Positions 28,189 to 36,434 of a stretch of DNA of 64,000 nucleotides are shown in pieces. The stretch comes from Firmicutes bacterium UBA3930 (lineage in GTDB: Bacteria; Bacillota; Clostridia; Caldicoprobacterales; Caldicoprobacteraceae). The notes under the pieces were generated by a model. It was not told where the DNA came from. It searched no databases and was given only the letters and a program-made list of their open reading frames with translations. The stretch spans positions 38,341 to 102,340 of the forward strand of contig DGEI01000042.1 of NCBI GenBank assembly GCA_002385885.1. Direction: 5' to 3'. The position numbers and the translations under genes were made by a program. Position 1 is the first letter of the stretch; the number at the start of each line of letters is the position of its first letter.

Positions 28189-29250
28189 ATGCCCCATTTA
28201 TTCTCGCCTATCAAAATTAAAAACAAGGAGATTAAAAACCGGATTGTCATGCCCCCTATGGTATGCTTCGGCTACGCAGGAAATAATGGATTTGTATCAG
28301 AAAAAAATATCCGGCACTATGAAGCAAGGGCAAAAGGAGGAGCAGGCCTTATCATCGTTGAGGCCACCTGTATAGCCAGGGATGGCCGTTTGGCAAGCGA
28401 TCAGCTGGGCATATGGTCAGACGAACATATTGAAGGATTAAAACGGCTTTCCCAAGCCTGTCAGTTTCACGGAGCCGCGGTGTTAATTCAAATCCATCAT
28501 GCCGGATTAAGGGCACCGCGGGATGTTGCAGAAACGGTTCTGGCTCCATCCCGCTGCTCAGAATATATTGATGATAACAGGCTGGTCCGTGAATTAACCG
28601 TTGAAGATATAAAGACAATTCAACAGGATTTTATAAAAGCGGCCAAAAGAGCTAAGGAAGCCGGTTTTGACGGTATTGAACTTCACGGAGCCCACGGCTA
28701 TCTGATCTCCCAGTTTGCGTCACCCATTACCAACAAAAGAACAGATCAATATGGCGGTTCGTTGGAAAACAGGATGAGATTCGCAGTAGAAATAATCCGG
28801 CAGCTAAAGGAATTTGCCGATGAAAACTTTATAATCGGATACCGCATGGGAGGCAACGAACCTACTTTGGAAAACGGAATTCAAATCGCAAAAATTCTGG
28901 AAGACGCCGGTGTTGAACTATTGCATGTTTCAGCGGGAATATCTTCCCCTGAATTCCCTCAGCCGGAAGTCCCCCGGGAATTCCCCGAAAATTTAATAGT
29001 ATATTGCGGTACCCGGATAAAAAGCAGGGTAAATATTCCGGTCATTGTAGTCAACGGAATTCGCATGCCGCAGCAGGCCGAATACCTTGTTGAAAACAAT
29101 CTTGCCGATATGGTGGCCGTCGGCCGTGGTCTTCTTATAGATCCCGACTGGGCCAATAAGGCTAAACATGGATCCGAAATAAAACCATGTCTGGCGTGTA
29201 AAAGATGCCTGTGGTATACAGAACCGGACAAGTGCCCGGGTAAAGACTGA
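28189..29250 (+). CDS. NADH:flavin oxidoreductase (Old Yellow Enzyme family)
   Basis: 353 residues, FMN-binding TIM barrel. Motifs: MPHLFSPIKIKNKEIKNRIVMPPM, IHHAG, GFDGIELHGAHGYLISQF (catalytic His pair) and ADMVAVGRGLLIDPDW. The barrel is followed only by a short Cys-rich tail (KPCLACKRC then C nine residues later), so the FAD/NAD(P)H domain of 2,4-dienoyl-CoA reductases is absent. The ATG at 28189 has AAGGAGG eight bases upstream; the open frame extends 39 codons further but without support. It probably reduces activated alkenes; the substrate is unknown. Confidence 0.9.
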   Translation: MPHLFSPIKIKNKEIKNRIVMPPMVCFGYAGNNGFVSEKNIRHYEARAKGGAGLIIVEATCIARDGRLASDQLGIWSDEHIEGLKRLSQACQFHGAAVLIQIHHAGLRAPRDVAETVLAPSRCSEYIDDNRLVRELTVEDIKTIQQDFIKAAKRAKEAGFDGIELHGAHGYLISQFASPITNKRTDQYGGSLENRMRFAVEIIRQLKEFADENFIIGYRMGGNEPTLENGIQIAKILEDAGVELLHVSAGISSPEFPQPEVPREFPENLIVYCGTRIKSRVNIPVIVVNGIRMPQQAEYLVENNLADMVAVGRGLLIDPDWANKAKHGSEIKPCLACKRCLWYTEPDKCPGKD

Positions 29251-29356
29251 TCGCTCCGGGCATATTCCCTATACTGTTGGCTGTTCGAAACCTGTTTACA
29301 GCTTACATTTTTACTGTCAGCTGAAATTTCAGAATTTTGTCGAACATAAAAATGTT

Positions 29357-29395
29357 AAAAGGCCTTTTCCTTAAATAAAAGAAAAAGGCCTTTTT
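29357..29395. terminator. Bidirectional terminator between the Old Yellow Enzyme gene and trpP
   Basis: Long stem (29357-29372 with about 29380-29395, one mismatch) built on AAAAGGCCTTTT. It has T-runs on both strands and lies between convergent genes. Confidence 0.75.
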
Positions 29396-29408
29396 ATATC
29401 CGTTCATA

Positions 29409-29951
29409 TCATATTGCTTCGGAATCCTTCTGGCGGACCCTTCTGCCGTAAAGTCTGGCGGTCTGCTTCAAAGCGCCGAACAGAAGCGCTACCAGAAATA
29501 CATTTCCCACGGTTGCAGGCAGAACAGCCGTTACAAAAGCACCAACAAAGATCTGTGGGGGAAAAACCTCTAACAGTATTGCAGAACCTATGAACACACA
29601 TCCGCTTAAGATTGTCCCGGCTATAGGAACTGCAATCGAAAGAATGTACTGATTGATAAACCTTCTGGATACCCGGACAGCAACAATCAACACTCCTGTC
29701 GTTATCAGCTTATCAATCAAATTGGGAACAAACCCACCCGGCACGTTGGTTGTAAGGCCTGATAATATACCTGCGGCTACCCCTGCAACAAAACCTACTT
29801 TAGTATCCTCAAAAGTCAACAGGCATAAGAACAACATAGCCAGCAGAAAATCGGGTTTAACAGGCGTCCCCGTTGAAGGTGTAACATAATGCAGCACCAA
29901 ACCAATAGCAAGCAGCAATCCAGCCAATACAAAATCTCTTAAATTTTTCAC
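29409..29951 (-). CDS. trpP: Tryptophan transporter TrpP
   Basis: 180 residues, about five or six hydrophobic spans. It shares with Bacillus TrpP (YhaG) the positions KPDFLLAMLF, GILSGLTT-x-PGG-x-PN-IDK and the late IAGTILSG. It is an S-component-like tryptophan importer. It starts at GTG (29951). The Shine-Dalgarno lies within an array of six NAG triplets spaced exactly five bases apart (29954-29981), the layout of a TRAP-binding site, so translation is probably repressed when tryptophan is plentiful, as for trpP of B. subtilis. A promoter lies at 30044-30072. Confidence 0.88.
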   Translation of the reverse strand: MKNLRDFVLAGLLLAIGLVLHYVTPSTGTPVKPDFLLAMLFLCLLTFEDTKVGFVAGVAAGILSGLTTNVPGGFVPNLIDKLITTGVLIVAVRVSRRFINQYILSIAVPIAGTILSGCVFIGSAILLEVFPPQIFVGAFVTAVLPATVGNVFLVALLFGALKQTARLYGRRVRQKDSEAI

Positions 29952-29953
29952 AG

Positions 29954-29981
29954 CTCATCTCTCCTCTTCTCATCTAATCTG
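29954..29981 (-). promoter_or_regulatory. Candidate TRAP operator over the trpP ribosome binding site
   Basis: On the transcript, reading toward the start: CAG, UAG, GAG, GAG, GAG, GAG, each separated by 2 bases (plus-strand triplets begin at 79, 74, 69, 64, 59 and 54 of the 29900s). The GTG start follows two bases after the last triplet, and the array contains the GGAG. TRAP binds (G/U)AG repeats with 2-3 base spacers. Confidence 0.6.
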
Positions 29982-29990
29982 AATTTTCAT

Positions 29991-30029
29991 CCTGCAAAGC
30001 TTATATTTCGCATATAAGCCTTCTGCAGG
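29991..30029 (-). promoter_or_regulatory. Strong stem-loop in the trpP leader
   Basis: CCTGCA/TGCAGG (29991-29996 with 30024-30029) encloses an 8-bp helix (29999-30006 with 30012-30019) and a 5-base loop reading GCGAA on the transcript. It lies just upstream of the NAG-triplet array, where the B. subtilis trp leader also has a 5' stem-loop. Confidence 0.5.
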
Positions 30030-30043
30030 TGAATATTGATCTG

Positions 30044-30072
30044 ATAATAACACATAACATAAATAAAGGCAA
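30044..30072 (-). promoter_or_regulatory. Predicted trpP promoter
   Basis: Minus strand TTGCCT (30067-30072), 17-base spacer, TATTAT (30044-30049). The leader would be about 85 bases, containing the stem-loop and then the NAG array. Confidence 0.5.
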
Positions 30073-30121
30073 CTACAAATTTATCCCTTCATTTATTTTC
30101 TCCGGACTATTTTAATGCAAG

Positions 30122-31084
30122 TTACCGATAAAACACATGGTTGGCGATGGTAGTAACATAAGTCCGGTTTTTTACTATCCACGTACCCGATGATTTAGAT
30201 GGATTGAAAAAGTATAAAGCGTTTCCCACCGGACTGGCTCCTCCGTATGCCTCCTGGGCGGCACGATAGCTTTCACTGCTGGGTGTATTATATATTGTGC
30301 CGTCATGTACCGGACAGAATTGAGGAATACCCTTGTAATACTCAAATATTACGTCATATACCGAATTGGGAAAACTTGAGGACTTGACCCTGTTCATTAT
30401 AACGTTCCCAACAGCAACTTTTCCAATATATGGTTCTCCACCGGCCTCAGCATGTATGATCCTGGCAAGCCAGTAAATATCACCTGAAGCCTTCTCGGAT
30501 GATGAAGAGCCTCTGCTTGCTGCAGATGAGGATGTCTGGACATTCTGATTATATGAAACTGTCTGTCCGTTGTACAAAGCATTTTGAGTCTGGGGACCCG
30601 CAATGCCGTCAATCCTCAGTCCATTGGCTTTCTGATAAGCTATCACCGAGTTCTCGGTTATTTTACCGTAATATCCCGTTACATTCGCAAAGAAAAATCC
30701 CTTCTGCTTAAGCGCTGTTTGCAGCCTGGACACAGCCTGGCCTCTCATCCCAAATTTCAATGTGATGTTCTGGCCGGTACTGCTGCTGTAAAGGGCCAAT
30801 TGAGTGGCATTCCCGGCTATTCCGTCTACCACCAGTCCACGGGCCTTTTGAAACTTTACAACAGCGTCCCGGGTAATCGGGCCATAATAACCGGTTACCT
30901 TCCAGTAGGTATAGTATCCTTGATTCTTTAATTCCTGCTGCAACCGGGAAACAGCCTCACCGCGGCTGCCTACGGACAATAACGGATATGCAGCCAGTAC
31001 ATATCCCGAGGGCAGCAGTACAACTGCTAGTACCATAACCATGATAAAACAAAAAAATCTGCGTTTAGTCGTGCTACATCTCAT
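30122..31084 (-). CDS. Spore-cortex type cell-wall hydrolase with two peptidoglycan-binding domains (SleB-like)
   Basis: 320 residues. Signal peptide to about residue 31. There are two PG_binding_1 domains (about 36-98 and 108-168, each with the GSRGEAVSRLQ / GMRGQAVSRLQ start and the FQKARGLVVDGIAG / YQKANGLRIDGIAG end). A Ser-rich linker leads to a SleB/CwlJ-type hydrolase domain (ARIIHAEAGGEP with the catalytic Glu, VIMNRV, FYR end). SleB cleaves cortex peptidoglycan during germination; members with this architecture may also act in the sporulating or vegetative wall. Confidence 0.92.
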   Translation of the reverse strand: MRCSTTKRRFFCFIMVMVLAVVLLPSGYVLAAYPLLSVGSRGEAVSRLQQELKNQGYYTYWKVTGYYGPITRDAVVKFQKARGLVVDGIAGNATQLALYSSSTGQNITLKFGMRGQAVSRLQTALKQKGFFFANVTGYYGKITENSVIAYQKANGLRIDGIAGPQTQNALYNGQTVSYNQNVQTSSSAASRGSSSSEKASGDIYWLARIIHAEAGGEPYIGKVAVGNVIMNRVKSSSFPNSVYDVIFEYYKGIPQFCPVHDGTIYNTPSSESYRAAQEAYGGASPVGNALYFFNPSKSSGTWIVKNRTYVTTIANHVFYR

Positions 31085-31158
31085 ATTATTTCACACCCCA
31101 TACCAGAAGTATATTGGTTACTATTATAGGGTGTGCTTGTATTTACTGTCAAATTAGT

Positions 31159-31202
31159 AAATCTCCGTAATATGATTTATTACAAATATATTACGGAGAT
31201 TT
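31159..31202 (-). terminator. Terminator after the TM1266-like gene
   Basis: Perfect 15-bp stem (31159-31173 with 31188-31202). On the minus strand its last arm ends in GGAGATTT and is followed by the non-T-rich ACTAATTTGACAG. It lies between the TM1266-type gene and the SleB-like gene, in a 218-base gap with nothing else visible. Confidence 0.6.
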
Positions 31203-31302
31203 TAATTTTTTATTATTAATCCTCATTAATTCATATACATACCAGTTCGTGCCAAAGTGTTACTTCATAAAAAATCGATCCGTTGATCAAAATTTTATGG
31301 AG

Positions 31303-31548
31303 CTAAAACTTAATTGTTCTAACCTTTACTCCCGGAATCCGGCTCAGCTCTTCGGAAAACTCCTCGAGATAAGCATTGTCAGCATTTACATTGAGAGTTA
31401 TGATGCCCCTGTCGCTTCCCGGGTCATGTACCCCCTGCCTGGTGAGTATACAATCACCGTACTTTGTCAATACTTCCTGAACGCTGATCGCCTGCTCTTT
31501 GCGGTTTTCCAATTCCACTGCGACTACATAGAGCTTTTTGTCTGACAT
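31303..31548 (-). CDS. TM1266 family iron-only hydrogenase system regulator
   Basis: 81 residues, ACT-like fold. It matches the TM1266 family in length and in the pattern VAVELENR, V-Q-E-V-L-T-x-Y-G-D-C-I-x-x-R-x-G, GIITLNV and I-P-G-V-K-V-R. These are putative regulators usually near FeFe-hydrogenase maturation genes (hydEFG), which are not in this window. It follows the PfkB kinase gene by 33 bases on the same strand. Confidence 0.82.
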   Translation of the reverse strand: MSDKKLYVVAVELENRKEQAISVQEVLTKYGDCILTRQGVHDPGSDRGIITLNVNADNAYLEEFSEELSRIPGVKVRTIKF

Positions 31549-31581
31549 CTATCTTCCCTCCTTCCGTGAAAACCATAAAAT

Positions 31582-32514
31582 TCATATGATTCTTTCAATC
31601 TCAACCCGCGGCAGCATACTCTCAAACCCTGAACGGGTACACAGCAAGGTCCCTTCCCTCATTACAGATGCGGTTGCAGCAGCCATACCATACCGCAGCA
31701 TTTCTTTTAAGCCTGCACCCTCCTGTATAGCAAGGCAAAAGCCTGCAACCATCGAATCCCCGGCACCTGCTGTTCCTTTAACTTCAACTGCTACGGGATG
31801 AGCATAAAAAGCCTCTTTATCATCAAGGATAACAGCACCGCGGCTTCCCATTGATACACCAACTATATTTATTCCTTTATCCAGGAATGCCCGGGCGGCA
31901 TTAACAATTTCCTTATAAGTAGTGAACTGCATTCCGGTTGCCTTTTCCAGTTCATACAGGTTGGGCTTAACCATATAGGGACCGGCTTCAATCCCTTGAA
32001 GAAACAGCTCATCATCAGTATCAAGCACACAGAGAACAGGATATTTGTTCACCCGTTCAATCAAATCCCTGTAAACAGATACCGGTACCCTTTGGGGAAC
32101 ACTTCCGCTAAAGACCATCATCCGGCTTCTGGCGGCATATTCATCAACCATATCCATTAGTTTGTCAAGGCATTCCGGCGGAACCGGATTACCGCTTTCG
32201 TTAACCTCGGTAACAACTCCTTCTGACATATCAAAAATCTTAAGATTAACCCTCACTTCCCCTTCAACATCAACAAAATCGTAAGGAATACCTTTTGAAT
32301 CCAGAAAGCCCCTGATAATCCTGCCTCTCTCTGTATAATTAATACCTGTACAAAAGGCACTGCTGCCCAACTGGTGTATAGCTACAGCAACATTTACTCC
32401 TTTTCCGGCAACATCCATCCTGCTGCTTTTAATCCTGTTCAATCCTCCATAGATAAATTTCTCCACGGTAACCATTCTGTCTATACAAGGATTAAGCGTC
32501 AATGTAGTTACCAT
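31582..32514 (-). CDS. PfkB family hexose kinase (1-phosphofructokinase / tagatose-6-phosphate kinase type)
   Basis: 310 residues. N-terminal TLTLNPCIDRMV, AGKGVNVAVAIHQLG and C-terminal GTAGAGDSMVAGF (anion hole and catalytic Asp) place it in the FruK/LacC branch. The substrate (fructose-1-P, tagatose-6-P or another hexose phosphate) is unresolved, as no PTS or lac genes adjoin. The ATG at 32514 has GGGGGG seven bases upstream; two ATG codons before it lie too close. It is cotranscribed with the TM1266-type gene. Confidence 0.85.
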   Translation of the reverse strand: MVTTLTLNPCIDRMVTVEKFIYGGLNRIKSSRMDVAGKGVNVAVAIHQLGSSAFCTGINYTERGRIIRGFLDSKGIPYDFVDVEGEVRVNLKIFDMSEGVVTEVNESGNPVPPECLDKLMDMVDEYAARSRMMVFSGSVPQRVPVSVYRDLIERVNKYPVLCVLDTDDELFLQGIEAGPYMVKPNLYELEKATGMQFTTYKEIVNAARAFLDKGINIVGVSMGSRGAVILDDKEAFYAHPVAVEVKGTAGAGDSMVAGFCLAIQEGAGLKEMLRYGMAAATASVMREGTLLCTRSGFESMLPRVEIERII

Positions 32515-32656
32515 CATCATACCCCCCGATTCATACCCCTTTTACCTTACCCTATTATTATGTATTCTGACAAAAAACCGCATATTCCGGCAATAAAAAT
32601 AGCTGCCGCATTAATTTTCGCTTCTTATATGTATGCTGACAGAACCGTTATTCAAA

Positions 32657-32692
32657 TAAAAACCGAGCAACATGTATTGCGCCCGGTTTTTC
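32657..32692 (-). terminator. Intrinsic terminator after the EF-G-like gene
   Basis: Minus strand stem of AAAAACCG and GCAA with their complements, a small internal loop, and a run of five T. Confidence 0.65.
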
Positions 32693-32704
32693 GAAAAGAC
32701 TTTA

Positions 32705-34783
32705 TCAATCTTCATTCTCCCGTTTAGCCTGTTCAACTATTTTTGCACTGATGTTGCCAGGCACTTCCTCATAGCGTACATACGTCAGTTTGAAACTCCC
32801 ACGAGCCTGGGTCATGGAACGCAAATCAGTAGCATATCTGAACATCTCGGCCTGAGGTACCTCAGCCTCAACCTTCTGCAGCCCATTCCCCAAAGGTGTC
32901 ATGCCCAGTATGCGTCCACGCCTGCGGTTTAAATCACCTATAATATCACCCATATATTCATCGGGTACAATTACTTCGGCTTTCATTATGGGTTCAAGCA
33001 GCACAGGATTTGCCTGTTCCAGCTTTCTGTAGGCAAGGGAAGCTGCTACTTTGAATGCCATTTCGGAAGAGTCGACAGAATGATACGAGCCATCGTACAG
33101 AGTGGCCTTTATTCCAACCATCGGGTATCCTGCCAGTACACCCTTTTGCAGGGCTTCCTGCAAGCCCTTCTCAACTGCCGGAATATACTGTCTGGGTACT
33201 ACGCCGCCTACTATCTTGTCGACAAACTCAAATTGCTGTTCAGGATCCGGCAATGGTTCAAATTCAACCCAAACATGTCCGTATTGTCCATGACCGCCTG
33301 TCTGTTTCTTATGCCTTCCCTCGGCTTTTATACTCTTTCGAATTGTTTCCCGATAGGGTACTTTTGGTTCCGTAAATACTGCATTAACCCCAAACTTGTT
33401 TTTCAGGCGGCTGGCTATAACATCAAGATGTACCTCGCCAACTCCGGATATAATGGTTTGACCGGTCTCAACGTTCGGCTGTACCGTAAATGTCGGGTCC
33501 TCCTCCATGAGCCGGTTCAATCCGCCAAATACCTTTTCTTCTTCCCCTTCTTTTTCTACAGCTACCGCCATTGATATGGAAGGTTCGGGGAATTCTATGC
33601 CTTCGTACATTACAGGTGATGCCGGATCGCACAGGGTATCGCCGGTAACGGTATTTTGCAGTTTGGCAATTGCACCGATATCGCCGGCAGTCAGCTTATC
33701 CACCTGTATCTGCTTTTTGCCTCTCAATATATATATAGAACCGGTTTTTTCGTTTCTCTCCTTATTTGCATTATATATGCTCATTCCGGCCGAAAGTTCT
33801 CCGGTCATGACCTTAAATACCGAGAGTTTTCCTACGAAGGGATCGACAACCGTCTTAAAGACAAACGCTGAGAAAGGCAGCGATGGATCTACTTTATATT
33901 CTCCTGTTTCGCCAGTCTTGGGATTAGTTCCCGGTACTGCCGGGCGGTCGCTGGGTGCAGGCATGTAATCCGCAATACTGTTCATCAACAATTCAACTCC
34001 GGCATTGTTCACGGCTGATCCATACAGCACCGGGACTACGTCGCCTTCTGCAATCCCTATGCGTAAAGCCTCACAAATCTCCTGCTCTGTGAGTTCTTCC
34101 CCTTCAAAATATTTCTCCATGAGCTCTTCACTGGTCTCAGCCGCAGCTTCAATAAGCCGCGTTCGGATTTCTTCTACACTGTCTGATAAATCATCGGGAA
34201 CGGGGATCTCCTTTGGCTCTTTTCCGGTAAAATCCCAGGCTTTCATATTTACCACGTCTACCAGGCCGGTAAAACGGCCTCCGCTCATTATAGGCACCTG
34301 CAGCGGGGTTATAGCCGTTCCGTACTTGCCTTCAAGTTCCTCCAATACTTTCTCATAATGAACGTTTTCTCTGTCCATCTGATTGATGAAGATCATTCTC
34401 GGAACATTGTATTCCTTACAAAAATCCCATGCTTTCTCCGTGCCAACGCTAACACCTGAAACCGCGCCGACTACAATGACGGCTCCATCCACCACCCTTA
34501 AGGACTGGATCATCTCACCAACGAAATCAAAAAATCCTGGTACATCTATTATGTTGATTTTATGATCATTCCATCCCAGTGGTGCTATTGCAGCACTGAT
34601 GGATATATTCCTTTTTATTTCTTCGGGATCATAATCGGTGGTGGTAGTGCCATCTTCAACACGACCAAAGCGATCAATTGCTTTGGCATTGAAAAGCATG
34701 GCCTCAGTTAAAGTGGTTTTTCCTTCTCCGCCATGGCCTACGATTCCAATGTTGCGGATCTTTTGTGTTACAAAGTTGTTCAT
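32705..34783 (-). CDS. Non-canonical elongation factor G paralogue (EF-G-2 type)
   Basis: 692 residues with the full EF-G domain set. The P-loop reads GHGGEGKT in place of the canonical AHxDxGKT. It is followed by GRVEDGTTTTDY, a block shared with Thermus EF-G-2 and similar paralogues, then DVPGFFDF (G3) and NQMD (G4). Domain IV shows GGHGQYGHVWVEFEP. These paralogues do not replace the main EF-G, which is usually encoded with rpsL/rpsG; their role in translation is not settled. The ATG at 34783 has GGGGG seven bases upstream. Confidence 0.92.
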   Translation of the reverse strand: MNNFVTQKIRNIGIVGHGGEGKTTLTEAMLFNAKAIDRFGRVEDGTTTTDYDPEEIKRNISISAAIAPLGWNDHKINIIDVPGFFDFVGEMIQSLRVVDGAVIVVGAVSGVSVGTEKAWDFCKEYNVPRMIFINQMDRENVHYEKVLEELEGKYGTAITPLQVPIMSGGRFTGLVDVVNMKAWDFTGKEPKEIPVPDDLSDSVEEIRTRLIEAAAETSEELMEKYFEGEELTEQEICEALRIGIAEGDVVPVLYGSAVNNAGVELLMNSIADYMPAPSDRPAVPGTNPKTGETGEYKVDPSLPFSAFVFKTVVDPFVGKLSVFKVMTGELSAGMSIYNANKERNEKTGSIYILRGKKQIQVDKLTAGDIGAIAKLQNTVTGDTLCDPASPVMYEGIEFPEPSISMAVAVEKEGEEEKVFGGLNRLMEEDPTFTVQPNVETGQTIISGVGEVHLDVIASRLKNKFGVNAVFTEPKVPYRETIRKSIKAEGRHKKQTGGHGQYGHVWVEFEPLPDPEQQFEFVDKIVGGVVPRQYIPAVEKGLQEALQKGVLAGYPMVGIKATLYDGSYHSVDSSEMAFKVAASLAYRKLEQANPVLLEPIMKAEVIVPDEYMGDIIGDLNRRRGRILGMTPLGNGLQKVEAEVPQAEMFRYATDLRSMTQARGSFKLTYVRYEEVPGNISAKIVEQAKRENED

Positions 34784-35004
34784 CAACATTCCCCCTTGTA
34801 ATTTTGGTACACTGTCTGATATTAGACATATGCTATTCTATTTCTGCGGTAACAGGCTATTTCCTTTTTTATTGTAACATACTTTTCGTCAAAACTTAAT
34901 ACGGTTTATAAAATAAATATTACATATTTTGTTTTTTGTTGTCATCACCATATTTTTATTGGAATATATAATGCATCTTTTCCTGTACATTTACTTTATT
35001 CATT

Positions 35005-35168
35005 TGCAGAATATTATGTAGCCACCTTACTAAAAGGCTTAGCACCTGTTAACAAAGCGGAGGATAAGCCGGAACCAGTCTGACGCGATAGCGAGTATCG
35101 GTGGAAGCCCTGAGCGAGTTATACAGGTTCCTGGCCTTGAACTTCAGCGAGCGGAATAATATTCTGCA
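35005..35168. repeat. MITE-like element with 13-bp terminal inverted repeats and internal stems
   Basis: The ends TGCAGAATATTAT (35005-35017) and ATAATATTCTGCA (35156-35168) are perfect inverted repeats. Inside, GGCTTA/TAAGCC (35036-35041/35065-35070), ACCTGTTAAC/GTTATACAGGT (35044-35053/35118-35128, one bulge) and CGATA/TATCG (35086-35090/35096-35100) can pair, and GCGAG recurs three times. There is no open reading frame and no clear target-site duplication. Right-end copies occur at 6705-6736 and 27921-27951. It fills much of the 552-base gap between the EF-G gene and aroB. Confidence 0.6.
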
Positions 35169-35246
35169 CAATCACATAATAATTCATGTATTTTTCAAGT
35201 TAATATTTTTAGCAGCCACAGCATACACCCCTTTTTGTTATCATTC

Positions 35247-35275
35247 TTGACTTTTAATATAATAAAAGATACAAT
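35247..35275 (+). promoter_or_regulatory. Predicted promoter of the aromatic amino acid operon
   Basis: TTGACT (35247-35252), 17-base spacer, TACAAT (35270-35275). The leader to aroB would be about 60 bases, with no T-box or leader peptide visible. Confidence 0.6.
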
Positions 35276-35341
35276 TTTCTAAATATTATACTAACTATAC
35301 CGATAAATTAATTACTCTGTCGTATTCCATGGAGGTCAGCC

Positions 35342-36415
35342 ATGAAACATATAACTGTCAATCTGGAAAATAAATCATATCCCATATATATAGCCTCTGA
35401 AGGGTGGAGCCAGTTATCCCGGGCTATCGGGGGAAAAATCAAAGGCAATAAAGTACTTGTAGTATGCGATGAGAATATATATCCCCTATATTATAATTCC
35501 GTAAAATCCGTTCTAATATCCATGGGATACCGGGTAAATCCGGCTGTAATACCTCCCGGGGAGGTAAGCAAGAGTTTTGACAAGGCACTGGAGTTGTATA
35601 CTCACGCCCTGGAAGCCAGATTGGACCGTTCATCTTCCATTGTAGCCCTGGGCGGCGGAGTAGTTGGAGATCTGGCCGGTTTTATTGCAGCCACATATAT
35701 GCGTGGTATCGGATTTATCCAGATTCCCACTTCACTGCTAGCCCAGGTGGACAGCAGCATAGGCGGTAAGGTTGCCATCAACCATCCTCTTGCCAAAAAC
35801 ATAATAGGCGCTTTCTATCAGCCTGATGCGGTATTTATCTGCCCCGATACCCTTGTTTCCCTGCCGTCCAGGGAATTTGCAACGGGCATGGCTGAACTAA
35901 TAAAACACGCTTTTATAGCTGATCCGGATTTCATAAGCTGGCTGGAGGAAAACATGATAGCACTTATTTCCCGGGATGTAGAAGCCCTGTCCTCTGCTAT
36001 TCATCGTTCCTGCCTGATCAAGACCGGTGTTGTTGAACAGGACGAAAAAGAGACAGGCTTAAGAATGATACTTAATTTTGGACATACTATCGGCCATGCT
36101 ATCGAAGCAGCCACCGGCTATTCCAAGTATACTCACGGAGAAGCAGTAGCTATGGGTATGATATATGAATCCAGCATCGCTATGAAGATGGGACTGGTTA
36201 ATCAGGGCTATATAAACCGGCTGTCAGACATACTGCGCAGAGCCGGACTGCCCACCCAGCTTGACACCCCGGCATGGGGCCCGATAGTTGAAAGAATGAT
36301 CCACGACAAAAAAAATGTGAATCAAGGCATTGTGCTGGTATTGCCCACCGGATACGGCAAAGTCAGCATTATTAAAGATCTTAACCCGGAACAGGTTAAA
36401 CAAATGCTACAATAA
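35342..36415 (+). CDS. aroB: 3-dehydroquinate synthase
   Basis: Second step of the shikimate pathway (DAHP to 3-dehydroquinate), NAD- and metal-dependent. 357 residues. Motifs: GGGVVGDLAGFIAATYMRG, PTSLLAQVDSSIGGKVAINH, metal-binding GMAELIKHA and FGHTIGHAIE, then HGEAVAMGM. It is the first gene of a five-gene plus-strand operon; the promoter is at 35247-35275 and the start has GGAGG upstream. Confidence 0.97.
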   Translation: MKHITVNLENKSYPIYIASEGWSQLSRAIGGKIKGNKVLVVCDENIYPLYYNSVKSVLISMGYRVNPAVIPPGEVSKSFDKALELYTHALEARLDRSSSIVALGGGVVGDLAGFIAATYMRGIGFIQIPTSLLAQVDSSIGGKVAINHPLAKNIIGAFYQPDAVFICPDTLVSLPSREFATGMAELIKHAFIADPDFISWLEENMIALISRDVEALSSAIHRSCLIKTGVVEQDEKETGLRMILNFGHTIGHAIEAATGYSKYTHGEAVAMGMIYESSIAMKMGLVNQGYINRLSDILRRAGLPTQLDTPAWGPIVERMIHDKKNVNQGIVLVLPTGYGKVSIIKDLNPEQVKQMLQ

Positions 36416-36434
36416 AATGAAGGAGGAGCATTCT

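Noticed and set aside
34790..35341. T-box or tryptophan/tyrosine leader for the aro operon
   Set aside because: No T-box sequence (AGGGTGGNACCGCG-like) is present, and the best promoter lies downstream of the structured element.
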